64,000 bases of DNA from Diplolepis rosae (lineage: Eukaryota; Arthropoda; Insecta; Hymenoptera; Diplolepididae), in assembly GCA_030998225.1 (NCBI GenBank), contig JAPYXD010000678.1, positions 1 to 64,000 of the forward strand, given 5' to 3'. The notes beneath the pieces are model-generated. The model saw only the letters and a program-made list of their open reading frames with translations. It did no database searches and was not told where the DNA came from. The translations under genes and the position numbers were made by a program. Positions 1 to 15,000 of this stretch are shown piece after piece (position 1 is the stretch's first letter; each line of letters begins with the position of its first letter).

Positions 1-3000
1 GGGAGGTGACTACACCAAAATTGTTGTTACGACCCCCGGTTAAGCGGACACGATGGGGAGGTGACTACACTAAAATTGTTGTTACGACCCCCGGTTAAGC
101 GGACACGATGGGGAGGTGACTACACTAAAATTGTTGTTACGACCCCCGGTTAAGCGGACACGATGGGGAGGTGACTACACTAAAATTGTTGTTACGACCC
201 CCGGTTAAGCGGACACGATGGGGAGGTGACTACACTAAAATTGTTGTTACGACCCCCGGTTAAGCGGACACGATGGGGAGGTGACTACACTAAAATTGTT
301 GTTGCGACCCACTGATAAGCGGACACGATGGGGGTGTGACTACACTAAAATTGTTGTTACGACCCCCGGTTAAGCGGACACGATGGGGAGGTGACTACAC
401 TAAAATTGTTGTTACGACCCCCGGTTAAGCGGACACGATGGGGAGGTGACTACACTAAAATTGTTGTTACGACCCCCGGTTAAGCGGACACGATGGGGAG
501 GTGACTACACTAAAATTGTTGTTACGACCCCCGGTTAAGCGGACACGATGGGGAGGTGACTACACTAAAATTGTTGTTACGACCCCCGGTTAAGCGGACA
601 CGATGGGGAGGTGACTACACTAAAATTGTTGTTACGACCCCCGGTTAAGCGGACACGATGGGGAGGTGACTACACTAAAATTGTTGTTACGACCCCCGGT
701 TAAGCGGACACGATGGGGAGGTGACTACACTAAAATTGTTGTTACGACCCCCGGTTAAGCGGACACGATGGGGAGGTGACTACACTAAAATTGTTGTTAC
801 GACCCCCGGTTAAGCGGACACGATGGGGAGGTGACTACACTAAAATTGTTGTTACGACCCCCGGTTAAGCGGACACGATGGGGAGGTGACTACACTAAAA
901 TTGTTGTTACGACCCCCGGTTAAGCGGACACGATGGGGAGGTGACTACACTAAAATTGTTGTTACGACCCCCGGTTAAGCGGACACGATGGGGAGGTGAC
1001 TACACTAAAATTGTTGTTACGACCCCCGGTTAAGCGGACACGATGGGGAGGTGACTACACTAAAAATTGTTGTTACGACCCCCCGGTTAAGCGGACACGA
1101 TGGGGAGGTGACTACACTAAAATTGTTGTTACGACCCCCGGTTAAGCGGACACGATGTGGGGAGGTGACTACACTAAAATTGTTGTTACGACCCCCGGTT
1201 AAGCGGACACGATGGGGGAGGTGACTACACTAAAATTGTTGTTACGACCCCCGGTTAAGCGGACACGATGGGGAGGTGACTACACTAAAATTGTTGTTAC
1301 GACCCCCGGTTAAGCGGACACGATGGGGAGGTGACTACACTAAAATTGTTGTTACGACCCCCGGTTAAGCGGACACGATGGGGAGGTGACTACACTAAAA
1401 TTGTTGTTACGACCCCCGGTTAAGCGGACACGATGGGGAGGTGACTACACTAAAATTGTTGTTACGACCCCCGGTTAAGCGGACACGATGGGGAGGTGAC
1501 TACACTAAAATTGTTGTTACGACCCCCGGTTAAGCGGACACGATGGGGAGGTGACTACACTAAAATTGTTGTTACGACCCCCGGTTAAGCGGACACGATG
1601 GGGAGGTGACTACACTAAAATTGTTGTTACGAGACCCGGTTTAGCGGTAACGATGTGGAGGTGACTACACTAAAATTGTTGTTACGACCCCCGGTTAAGC
1701 GGACACGATGGGGAGGTGACTACACTAAAATTGTTGTTACGACCCCCGGTTAAGCGGACACGATGGGGAGGTGACTACACTAAAATTGTTGTTACGACCC
1801 CCGGTTAAGCGGACACGATGGGGAGGTGACTACACTAAAATTGTTGTTACGACCCCCGGTTAAGCGGACACGATGGGGAGGTGACTACACTAAAATTGTT
1901 GTTACGACCCCCGGTTAAGCGGACACGATGGGGAGGTGACTACACTAAAATTGTTGTTACGACCCCCGGTTAAGCGGACACGATGGGGAGGTGACTACAC
2001 TAAAATTGTTGTTACGACCCCCGGTTAAGCGGACACGATGGGGAGGTGACTACACTAAAATTGTTGTTACGACCCCCGGTTAAGCGGACACGATGGGGAG
2101 GTGACTACACTAAAATTGTTGTTACGACCCCCGGTTAAGCGGACACGATGGGGAGGTGACTACACTAAAATTGTTGTTACGACCCCCGGTTAAGCGGACA
2201 CGATGGGGAGGTGACTACACTAAAATTGTTGTTACGACCCCCGGTTAAGCGGACACGATGGGGAGGTGACTACACTAAAATTGTTGTTACGACCCCCGGT
2301 TAAGCGGACACGATGGGGAGGTGACTACACTAAAATTGTTGTTACGACCCCCGGTTAAGCGGACACGATGGGGAGGTGACTACACTAAAATTGTTGTTAC
2401 GACCCCCGGTTAAGCGGACACGATGGGGAGGTGACTACACTAAAATTGTTGTTACGACCCCCGGTTAAGCGGACACGATGGGGAGGTGACTACACTAAAA
2501 TTGTTGTTACGACCCCCGGTTAAGCGGACACGATGGGGAGGTGACTACACTAAAATTGTTGTTACGACCCCCGGTTAAGCGGACACGATGGGGAGGTGAC
2601 TACACTAAAATTGTTGTTACGACCCCCGGTTAAGCGGACACGATGGGGAGGTGACTACACTAAAATTGTTGTTACGACCCCCGGTTAAGCGGACACGATG
2701 GGGAGGTGACTACACTAAAATTGTTGTTACGACCCCCGGTTAAGCGGACACGATGGGGAGGTGACTACACTAAAATTGTTGTTACGACCCCCGGTTAAGC
2801 GGACACGATGGGGAGGTGACTACACTAAAATTGTTGTTACGACCCCCGGTTAAGCGGACACGATGGGGAGGTGACTACACTAAAATTGTTGTTACGACCC
2901 CCCGGTTAAGCGGACACGATGGGGAGGTGACTACACTAAAATTGTTGTTACGACCCCCGGTTAAGCGGACACGATGGGGAGGTGACTACACTAAAAATTT

Positions 3001-6000
3001 TGTTACGACCCCCGGTTAAGCGGACACGATGGGGAGGTGACTACACTAAAATTGTTGTTACGACCCCCGGTTAAGCGGACACGATGGGGAGGTGACTACA
3101 CTAAAATTGTTGTTACGACCCCCGGTTAAGCGGACACGATGGGGAGGTGACTACACTAAAATTGTTGTTACGACCCCCGGTTAAGCGGACACGATGGGGA
3201 GGTGACTACACTAAAATTGTTGTTACGACCCCCGGTTAAGCGGACACGATGGGGAGGTGACTACACTAAAATTGTTGTTACGACCCCCGGTTAAGCGGAC
3301 ACGATGGGGAGGTGACTACACTAAAATTGTTGTTACGACCCCCGGTTAAGCGGACACGATGGGGAGGTGACTACACTAAAATTGTTGTTACGACCCCCGG
3401 TTAAGCGGACACGATGGGGAGGTGACTACACTAAAATTGTTGTTACGACCCCCGGTTAAGCGGACACGATGGGGAGGTGACTACACTAAAATTGTTGTTA
3501 CGACCCCCGGTTAAGCGGACACGATGGGGAGGTGACTACACTAAAATTGTTGTTACGACCCCCGGTTAAGCGGACACGATGGGGAGGTGACTACACTAAA
3601 ATTGTTGTTACGACCCCCGGTTAAGCGGACACGATGGGGAGGTGACTACACTAAAATTGTTGTTACGACCCCCGGTTAAGCGGACACGATGGGGAGGTGA
3701 CTACACTAAAATTGTTGTTACGACCCCCGGTTAAGCGGACACGATGGGGAGGTGACTACACTAAAATTGTTGTTACGACCCCCGGTTAAGCGGACACGAT
3801 GGGGAGGTGACTACACTAAAATTGTTGTTACGACCCCCGGTTAAGCGGACACGATGGGGAGGTGACTACACTAAAATTGTTGTTACGACCCCCGGTTAAG
3901 CGGACACGATGGGGAGGTGACTACACTAAAATTGTTGTTACGACCCCCGGTTAAGCGGACACGATGGGGAGGTGACTACACTAAAATTGTTGTTACGACC
4001 CCCGGTTAAGCGGACACGATGGGGAGGTGACTACACTAAAATTGTTGTTACGACCCCCGGTTAAGCGGACACGATGGGGAGGTGACTACACTAAAATTGT
4101 TGTTACGACCCCCGGTTAAGCGGACACGATGGGGAGGTGACTACACTAAAATTGTTGTTACGACCCCCGGTTAAGCGGACACGATGGGGAGGTGACTACA
4201 CTAAAATTGTTGTTACGACCCCCGGTTAAGCGGACACGATGGGGAGGTGACTACACTAAAATTGTTGTTACGACCCCCGGTTAAGCGGACACGATGGGGA
4301 GGTGACTACACTAAAATTGTTGTTACGACCCCCGGTTAAGCGGACACGATGGGGAGGTGACTACACTAAAATTGTTGTTACGACCCCCGGTTAAGCGGAC
4401 ACGATGGGGAGGTGACTACACTAAAATTGTTGTTACGACCCCCGGTTAAGCGGACACGATGGGGAGGTGACTACACTAAAATTGTTGTTACGACCCCCGG
4501 TTAAGCGGACACGATGGGGAGGTGACTACACTAAAATTGTTGTTACGACCCCCGGTTAAGCGGACACGATGGGGAGGTGACTACACTAAAATTGTTGTTA
4601 CGACCCCCGGTTAAGCGGACACGATGGGGAGGTGACTACACTAAAATTGTTGTTACGACCCCCGGTTAAGCGGACACGATGGGGAGGTGACTACACTAAA
4701 ATTGTTGTTACGACCCCCGGTTAAGCGGACACGATGGGGAGGTGACTACACTAAAATTGTTGTTACGACCCCCGGTTAAGCGGACACGATGGGGAGGTGA
4801 CTACACTAAAATTGTTGTTACGACCCCCGGTTAAGCGGACACGATGGGGAGGTGACTACACTAAAATTGTTGTTACGACCCCCGGTTAAGCGGACACGAT
4901 GGGGAGGTGACTACACTAAAATTGTTGTTACGACCCCCGGTTAAGCGGACACGATGGGGAGGTGACTACACTAAAATTGTTGTTACGACCCCCGGTTAAG
5001 CGGACACGATGGGGAGGTGACTACACTAAAATTGTTGTTACGACCCCCGGTTAAGCGGACACGATGGGGAGGTGACTACACTAAAATTGTTGTTACGACC
5101 CCCCGGTTAAGCGGACACGATGGGGAGGTGACTACACTAAAATTGTTGTTACGACCCCCGGTTAAGCGGACACGATGGGGAGGTGACTACACTAAAATTG
5201 TTGTTACGACCCCCGGTTAAGCGGACACGATGGGGAGGTGACTACACTAAAATTGTTGTTACGACCCCCGGTTAAGCGGACACGATGGGGAGGTGACTAC
5301 ACTAAAATTGTTGTTACGACCCCCGGTTAAGCGGACACGATGGGGAGGTGACTACACTAAAATTGTTGTTACGACCCCCGGTTAAGCGGACACGATGGGG
5401 AGGTGACTACACTAAAATTGTTGTTACGACCCCCGGTTAAGCGGACACGATGGGGAGGTGACTACACTAAAATTGTTGTTACGACCCCCGGTTAAGCGGA
5501 CACGATGGGGAGGTGACTACACTAAAATTGTTGTTACGACCCCCGGTTAAGCGGACACGATGGGGAGGTGACTACACTAAAATTGTTGTTACGACCCCCG
5601 GTTAAGCGGACACGATGGGGAGGTGACTACACTAAAATTGTTGTTACGACCCCCGGTTAAGCGGACACGATGGGGAGGTGACTACACTAAAATTGTTGTT
5701 ACGACCCCCGGTTAAGCGGACACGATGGGGAGGTGACTACACTAAAATTGTTGTTACGACCCCCGGTTAAGCGGACACGATGGGGAGGTGACTACACTAA
5801 AATTGTTGTTACGACCCCCGGTTAAGCGGACACGATGGGGAGGTGACTACACTAAAATTGTTGTTACGACCCCCGGTTAAGCGGACACGATGGGGAGGTG
5901 ACTACACTAAAATTGTTGTTACGACCCCCGGTTAAGCGGACACGATGGGGAGGTGACTACACTAAAATTGTTGTTACGACCCCCGGTTAAGCGGACACGA

Positions 6001-9000
6001 TGGGGAGGTGACTACACTAAAATTGTTGTTACGACCCCCGGTTAAGCGGACACGATGGGGAGGTGACTACACTAAAATTGTTGTTACGACCCCCGGTTAA
6101 GCGGACACGATGGGGAGGTGACTACACTAAAATTGTTGTTACGACCCCCGGTTAAGCGGACACGATGGGGAGGTGACTACACTAAAATTGTTGTTACGAC
6201 CCCCGGTTAAGCGGACACGATGGGGAGGTGACTACACTAAAATTGTTGTTACGACCCCCGGTTAAGCGGACACGATGGGGAGGTGACTACACTAAAATTG
6301 TTGTTACGACCCCCGGTTAAGCGGACACGATGGGGAGGTGACTACACTAAAATTGTTGTTACGACCCCCGGTTAAGCGGACACGATGGGGAGGTGACTAC
6401 ACTAAAATTGTTGTTACGACCCCCGGTTAAGCGGACACGATGGGGAGGTGACTACACTAAAATTGTTGTTACGACCCCCGGTTAAGCGGACACGATGGGG
6501 AGGTGACTACACTAAAATTGTTGTTACGACCCCCGGTTAAGCGGACACGATGGGGAGGTGACTACACTAAAATTGTTGTTACGACCCCCGGTTAAGCGGA
6601 CACGATGGGAGGTGACTACACTAAAATTGTTGTTACGACCCCCGGTTAAGCGGACACGATGGGGAGGTGACTACACTAAAATTGTTGTTACGACCCCCGG
6701 TTAAGCGGACACGATGGGGAGGTGACTACACTAAAATTGTTGTTACGACCCCCGGTTAAGCGGACACGATGGGGAGGTGACTACACTAAAATTGTTGTTA
6801 CGACCCCCGGTTAAGCGGACACGATGGGGAGGTGACTACACTAAAATTGTTGTTACGACCCCCGGTTAAGCGGACACGATGGGGAGGTGACTACACTAAA
6901 ATTGTTGTTACGACCCCCGGTTAAGCGGACACGATGGGGAGGTGACTACACTAAAATTGTTGTTACGACCCCCGGTTAAGCGGACACGATGGGGAGGTGA
7001 CTACACTAAAATTGTTGTTACGACCCCCGGTTAAGCGGACACGATGGGGAGGTGACTACACTAAAATTGTTGTTACGACCCCCGGTTAAGCGGACACGAT
7101 GGGGAGGTGACTACACTAAAATTGTTGTTACGACCCCCGGTTAAGCGGACACGATGGGGAGGTGACTACACTAAAATTGTTGTTACGACCCCCGGTTAAG
7201 CGGACACGATGGGGAGGTGACTACACTAAAATTGTTGTTACGACCCCCGGTTAAGCGGACACGATGGGGAGGTGACTACACTAAAATTGTTGTTACGACC
7301 CCCGGTTTAGCGGACACGATGGGGAGGTGACTACACTAAAATTGTTGTTACGACCCCCGGTTAAGCGGACACGATGGGGAGGTGACTACACTAAAATTGT
7401 TGTTACGACCCCCGGTTAAGCGGACACGATGGGGAGGTGACTACACTAAAATTGTTGTTACGACCCCCGGTTAAGCGGACACGATGGGGAGGTGACTACA
7501 CTAAAATTGTTGTTACGACCCCCGGTTAAGCGGACACGATGGGGAGGTGACTACACTAAAATTGTTGTTACGACCCCCGGTTAAGCGGACACGATGGGGA
7601 GGTGACTACACTAAAATTGTTGTTACGACCCCCGGTTAAGCGGACACGATGGGGAGGTGACTACACTAAAATTGTTGTTACGACCCCCGGTTAAGCGGAC
7701 ACGATGGGGAGGTGACTACACTAAAATTGTTGTTACGACCCCCGGTTAAGCGGACACGATGGGGAGGTGACTACACTAAAATTGTTGTTACGACCCCCGG
7801 TTAAGCGGACACGATGGGGAGGTGACTACACTAAAATTGTTGTTACGACCCCCGGTTAAGCGGACACGATGGGGAGGTGACTACACTAAAATTGTTGTTA
7901 CGACCCCCGGTTAAGCGGACACGATGGGGAGGTGACTACACTAAAATTGTTGTTACGACCCCCGGTTAAGCGGACACGATGGGGAGGTGACTACACTAAA
8001 ATTGTTGTTACGACCCCCGGTTAAGCGGACACGATGGGGAGGTGACTACACTAAAATTGTTGTTACGACCCCCGGTTAAGCGGACACGATGGGGAGGTGA
8101 CTACACTAAAATTGTTGTTACGACCCCCGGTTAAGCGGACACGATGGGGAGGTGACTACACTAAAATTGTTGTTACGACCCCCGGTTAAGCGGACACGAT
8201 GGGGAGGTGACTACACTAAAATTGTTGTTACGACCCCCGGTTAAGCGGACACGATGGGGAGGTGACTACACTAAAATTGTTGTTACGACCCCCGGTTAAG
8301 CGGACACGATGGGGAGGTGACTACACTAAAATTGTTGTTACGACCCCCGGTTAAGCGGACACGATGGGGAGGTGACTACACTAAAATTGTTGTTACGACC
8401 CCCGGTTAAGCGGACACGATGGGGAGGTGACTACACTAAAATTGTTGTTACGACCCCCGGTTAAGCGGACACGATGGGGAGGTGACTACACTAAAATTGT
8501 TGTTACGACCCCCGGTTAAGCGGACACGATGGGGAGGTGACTACACTAAAATTGTTGTTACGACCCCCGGTTAAGCGGACACGATGGGGAGGTGACTACA
8601 CTAAAATTGTTGTTACGACCCCCGGTTAAGCGGACACGATGGGGAGGTGACTACACTAAAATTGTTGTTACGACCCCCGGTTAAGCGGACACGATGGGGA
8701 GGTGACTACACTAAAATTGTTGTTACGACCCCCGGTTAAGCGGACACGATGGGGAGGTGACTACACTAAAATTGTTGTTACGACCCCCGGTTAAGCGGAC
8801 ACGATGGGGAGGTGACTACACTAAAATTGTTGTTACGACCCCCGGTTAAGCGGACACGATGGGGAGGTGACTACACTAAAATTGTTGTTACGACCCCCGG
8901 TTAAGCGGACACGATGGGGAGGTGACTACACTAAAATTGTTGTTACGACCCCCGGTTAAGCGGACACGATGGGGAGGTGACTACACTAAAATTGTTGTTA

Positions 9001-12000
9001 CGACCCCCGGTTAAGCGGACACGATGGGGAGGTGACTACACTAAAATTGTTGTTACGACCCCCGGTTAAGCGGACACGATGGGGAGGTGACTACACTAAA
9101 ATTGTTGTTACGACCCCCGGTTAAGCGGACACGATGGGGAGGTGACTACACTAAAATTGTTGTTACGACCCCCGGTTAAGCGGACACGATGGGGAGGTGA
9201 CTACACTAAAATTGTTGTTACGACCCCCGGTTAAGCGGACACGATGGGGAGGTGACTACACTAAAATTGTTGTTACGACCCCCGGTTAAGCGGACACGAT
9301 GGGGAGGTGACTACACTAAAATTGTTGTTACGACCCCCGGTTAAGCGGACACGATGGGGAGGTGACTACACTAAAATTGTTGTTACGACCCCCGGTTAAG
9401 CGGACACGATGGGGAGGTGACTACACTAAAATTGTTGTTACGACCCCCGGTTAAGCGGACACGATGGGGAGGTGACTACACTAAAATTGTTGTTACGACC
9501 CCCGGTTAAGCGGACACGATGGGGAGGTGACTACACTAAAATTGTTGTTACGACCCCCGGTTAAGCGGACACGATGGGGAGGTGACTACACTAAAATTGT
9601 TGTTACGACCCCCGGTTAAGCGGACACGATGGGGAGGTGACTACACTAAAATTGTTGTTACGACCCCCGGTTAAGCGGACACGATGGGGAGGTGACTACA
9701 CTAAAATTGTTGTTACGACCCCCGGTTAAGCGGACACGATGGGGAGGTGACTACACTAAAATTGTTGTTACGACCCCCGGTTAAGCGGACACGATGGGGA
9801 GGTGACTACACTAAAATTGTTGTTACGACCCCCGGTTAAGCGGACACGATGGGGAGGTGACTACACTAAAATTGTTGTTACGACCCCCGGTTAAGCGGAC
9901 ACGATGGGGAGGTGACTACACTAAAATTGTTGTTACGACCCCCGGTTAAGCGGACACGATGGGGAGGTGACTACACTAAAATTGTTGTTACGACCCCCGG
10001 TTAAGCGGACACGATGGGGAGGTGACTACACTAAAATTGTTGTTACGACCCCCGGTTAAGCGGACACGATGGGGAGGTGACTACACTAAAATTGTTGTTA
10101 CGACCCCCGGTTAAGCGGACACGATGGGGAGGTGACTACACTAAAATTGTTGTTACGACCCCCGGTTAAGCGGACACGATGGGGAGGTGACTACACTAAA
10201 ATTGTTGTTACGACCCCCGGTTAAGCGGACACGATGGGGAGGTGACTACACTAAAATTGTTGTTACGACCCCCGGTTAAGCGGACACGATGGGGAGGTGA
10301 CTACACTAAAATTGTTGTTACGACCCCCGGTTAAGCGGACACGATGGGGAGGTGACTACACTAAAATTGTTGTTACGACCCCCGGTTAAGCGGACACGAT
10401 GGGGAGGTGACTACACTAAAATTGTTGTTACGACCCCCGGTTAAGCGGACACGATGGGGAGGTGACTACACTAAAATTGTTGTTACGACCCCCGGTTAAG
10501 CGGACACGATGGGGAGGTGACTACACTAAAATTGTTGTTACGACCCCCGGTTAAGCGGACACGATGGGGAGGTGACTACACTAAAATTGTTGTTACGACC
10601 CCCGGTTAAGCGGACACGATGGGGAGGTGACTACACTAAAATTGTTGTTACGACCCCCGGTTAAGCGGACACGATGGGGAGGTGACTACACTAAAATTGT
10701 TGTTACGACCCCCGGTTAAGCGGACACGATGGGGAGGTGACTACACTAAAATTGTTGTTACGACCCCCGGTTAAGCGGACACGATGGGGAGGTGACTACA
10801 CTAAAATTGTTGTTACGACCCCCGGTTAAGCGGACACGATGGGGAGGTGACTACACTAAAATTGTTGTTACGACCCCCGGTTAAGCGGACACGATGGGGA
10901 GGTGACTACACTAAAATTGTTGTTACGACCCCCGGTTAAGCGGACACGATGGGGAGGTGACTACACTAAAATTGTTGTTACGACCCCCGGTTAAGCGGAC
11001 ACGATGGGGAGGTGACTACACTAAAATTGTTGTTACGACCCCCGGTTAAGCGGACACGATGGGGAGGTGACTACACTAAAATTGTTGTTACGACCCCCGG
11101 TTAAGCGGACACGATGGGGAGGTGACTACACTAAAATTGTTGTTACGACCCCCGGTTAAGCGGACACGATGGGGAGGTGACTACACTAAAATTGTTGTTA
11201 CGACCCCCGGTTAAGCGGACACGATGGGGAGGTGACTACACTAAAATTGTTGTTACGACCCCCGGTTAAGCGGACACGATGGGGAGGTGACTACACTAAA
11301 ATTGTTGTTACGACCCCCGGTTAAGCGGACACGATGGGGAGGTGACTACACTAAAATTGTTGTTACGACCCCCGGTTAAGCGGACACGATGGGGAGGTGA
11401 CTACACTAAAATTGTTGTTACGACCCCCGGTTAAGCGGACACGATGGGGAGGTGACTACACTAAAATTGTTGTTACGACCCCCGGTTAAGCGGACACGAT
11501 GGGGAGGTGACTACACTAAAATTGTTGTTACGACCCCCGGTTAAGCGGACACGATGGGGAGGTGACTACACTAAAATTGTTGTTACGACCCCCGGTTAAG
11601 CGGACACGATGGGGAGGTGACTACACTAAAATTGTTGTTACGACCCCCGGTTAAGCGGACACGATGGGGAGGTGACTACACTAAAATTGTTGTTACGACC
11701 CCCGGTTAAGCGGACACGATGGGGAGGTGACTACACTAAAATTGTTGTTACGACCCCCGGTTAAGCGGACACGATGGGGAGGTGACTACACTAAAATTGT
11801 TGTTACGACCCCCGGTTAAGCGGACACGATGGGGAGGTGACTACACTAAAATTGTTGTTACGACCCCCGGTTAAGCGGACACGATGGGGAGGTGACTACA
11901 CTAAAATTGTTGTTACGACCCCCGGTTAAGCGGACACGATGGGGAGGTGACTACACTAAAATTGTTGTTACGACCCCCGGTTAAGCGGACACGATGGGGA

Positions 12001-15000
12001 GGTGACTACACTAAAATTGTTGTTACGACCCCCGGTTAAGCGGACACGATGGGGAGGTGACTACACTAAAATTGTTGTTACGACCCCCGGTTAAGCGGAC
12101 ACGATGGGGAGGTGACTACACTAAAATTGTTGTTACGACCCCGGTTAAGCGGACACGATGGGGAGGTGACTACACTAAAATTGTTGTTACGACCCCCGGT
12201 TAAGCGGACACGATGGGGAGGTGACTACACTAAAATTGTTGTTACGACCCCCGGTTAAGCGGACACGATGGGGAGGTGACTACACTAAAATTGTTGTTAC
12301 GACCCCCGGTTAAGCGGACACGATGGGGAGGTGACTACACTAAAATTGTTGTTACGACCCCCGGTTAAGCGGACACGATGGGGAGGTGACTACACTAAAA
12401 TTGTTGTTACGACCCCCGGTTAAGCGGACACGATGGGGAGGTGACTACACTAAAATTGTTGTTACGACCCCCGGTTAAGCGGACACGATGGGGAGGTGAC
12501 TACACTAAAATTGTTGTTACGACCCCCGGTTAAGCGGACACGATGGGGAGGTGACTACACTAAAATTGTTGTTACGACCCCCGGTTAAGCGGACACGATG
12601 GGGAGGTGACTACACTAAAATTGTTGTTACGACCCCCGGTTAAGCGGACACGATGGGGAGGTGACTACACTAAAATTGTTGTTACGACCCCCGGTTAAGC
12701 GGACACGATGGGGAGGTGACTACACTAAAATTGTTGTTACGACCCCCGGTTAAGCGGACACGATGGGGAGGTGACTACACTAAAATTGTTGTTACGACCC
12801 CCGGTTAAGCGGACACGATGGGGAGGTGACTACACTAAAATTGTTGTTACGACCCCCGGTTAAGCGGACACGATGGGGAGGTGACTACACTAAAATTGTT
12901 GTTACGACCCCCGGTTAAGCGGACACGATGGGGAGGTGACTACACTAAAATTGTTGTTACGACCCCCGGTTAAGCGGACACGATGGGGAGGTGACTACAC
13001 TAAAATTGTTGTTACGACCCCCGGTTAAGCGGACACGATGGGGAGGTGACTACACTAAAATTGTTGTTACGACCCCCGGTTAAGCGGACACGATGGGGAG
13101 GTGACTACACTAAAATTGTTGTTACGACCCCCGGTTAAGCGGACACGATGGGGAGGTGACTACACTAAAATTGTTGTTACGACCCCCGGTTAAGCGGACA
13201 CGATGGGGAGGTGACTACACTAAAATTGTTGTTACGACCCCCGGTTAAGCGGACACGATGGGGAGGTGACTACACTAAAATTGTTGTTACGACCCCCGGT
13301 TAAGCGGACACGATGGGGAGGTGACTACACTAAAATTGTTGTTACGACCCCCGGTTAAGCGGACACGATGGGGAGGTGACTACACTAAAATTGTTGTTAC
13401 GACCCCCGGTTAAGCGGACACGATGGGGAGGTGACTACACTAAAATTGTTGTTACGACCCCCGGTTAAGCGGACACGATGGGGAGGTGACTACACTAAAA
13501 TTGTTGTTACGACCCCCGGTTAAGCGGACACGATGGGGAGGTGACTACACTAAAATTGTTGTTACGACCCCCGGTTAAGCGGACACGATGGGGAGGTGAC
13601 TACACTAAAATTGTTGTTACGACCCCCGGTTAAGCGGACACGATGGGGAGGTGACTACACTAAAATTGTTGTTACGACCCCCGGTTAAGCGGACACGATG
13701 GGGAGGTGACTACACTAAAATTGTTGTTACGACCCCCGGTTAAGCGGACACGATGGGGAGGTGACTACACTAAAATTGTTGTTACGACCCCCGGTTAAGC
13801 GGACACGATGGGGAGGTGACTACACTAAAATTGTTGTTACGACCCCCGGTTAAGCGGACACGATGGGGAGGTGACTACACTAAAATTGTTGTTACGACCC
13901 CCGGTTAAGCGGACACGATGGGGAGGTGACTACACTAAAATTGTTGTTACGACCCCCGGTTAAGCGGACACGATGGGGAGGTGACTACACTAAAATTGTT
14001 GTTACGACCCCCGGTTAAGCGGACACGATGGGGAGGTGACTACACTAAAATTGTTGTTACGACCCCCGGTTAAGCGGACACGATGGGGAGGTGACTACAC
14101 TAAAATTGTTGTTACGACCCCCGGTTAAGCGGACACGATGGGGAGGTGACTACACTAAAATTGTTGTTACGACCCCCGGTTAAGCGGACACGATGGGGAG
14201 GTGACTACACTAAAATTGTTGTTACGACCCCCGGTTAAGCGGACACGATGGGGAGGTGACTACACTAAAATTGTTGTTACGACCCCCGGTTAAGCGGACA
14301 CGATGGGGAGGTGACTACACTAAAATTGTTGTTACGACCCCCGGTTAAGCGGACACGATGGGGAGGTGACTACACTAAAATTGTTGTTACGACCCCCGGT
14401 TAAGCGGACACGATGGGGAGGTGACTACACTAAAATTGTTGTTACGACCCCCGGTTAAGCGGACACGATGGGGAGGTGACTACACTAAAATTGTTGTTAC
14501 GACCCCCGGTTAAGCGGACACGATGGGGAGGTGACTACACTAAAATTGTTGTTACGACCCCCGGTTAAGCGGACACGATGGGGAGGTGACTACACTAAAA
14601 TTGTTGTTACGACCCCCGGTTAAGCGGACACGATGGGGAGGTGACTACACTAAAATTGTTGTTACGACCCCCGGTTAAGCGGACACGATGGGGAGGTGAC
14701 TACACTAAAATTGTTGTTACGACCCCCGGTTAAGCGGACACGATGGGGAGGTGACTACACTAAAATTGTTGTTACGACCCCCGGTTAAGCGGACACGATG
14801 GGGAGGTGACTACACTAAAATTGTTGTTACGACCCCCGGTTAAGCGGACACGATGGGGAGGTGACTACACTAAAATTGTTGTTACGACCCCCGGTTAAGC
14901 GGACACGATGGGGAGGTGACTACACTAAAATTGTTGTTACGACCCCCGGTTAAGCGGACACGATGGGGAGGTGACTACACTAAAATTGTTGTTACGACCC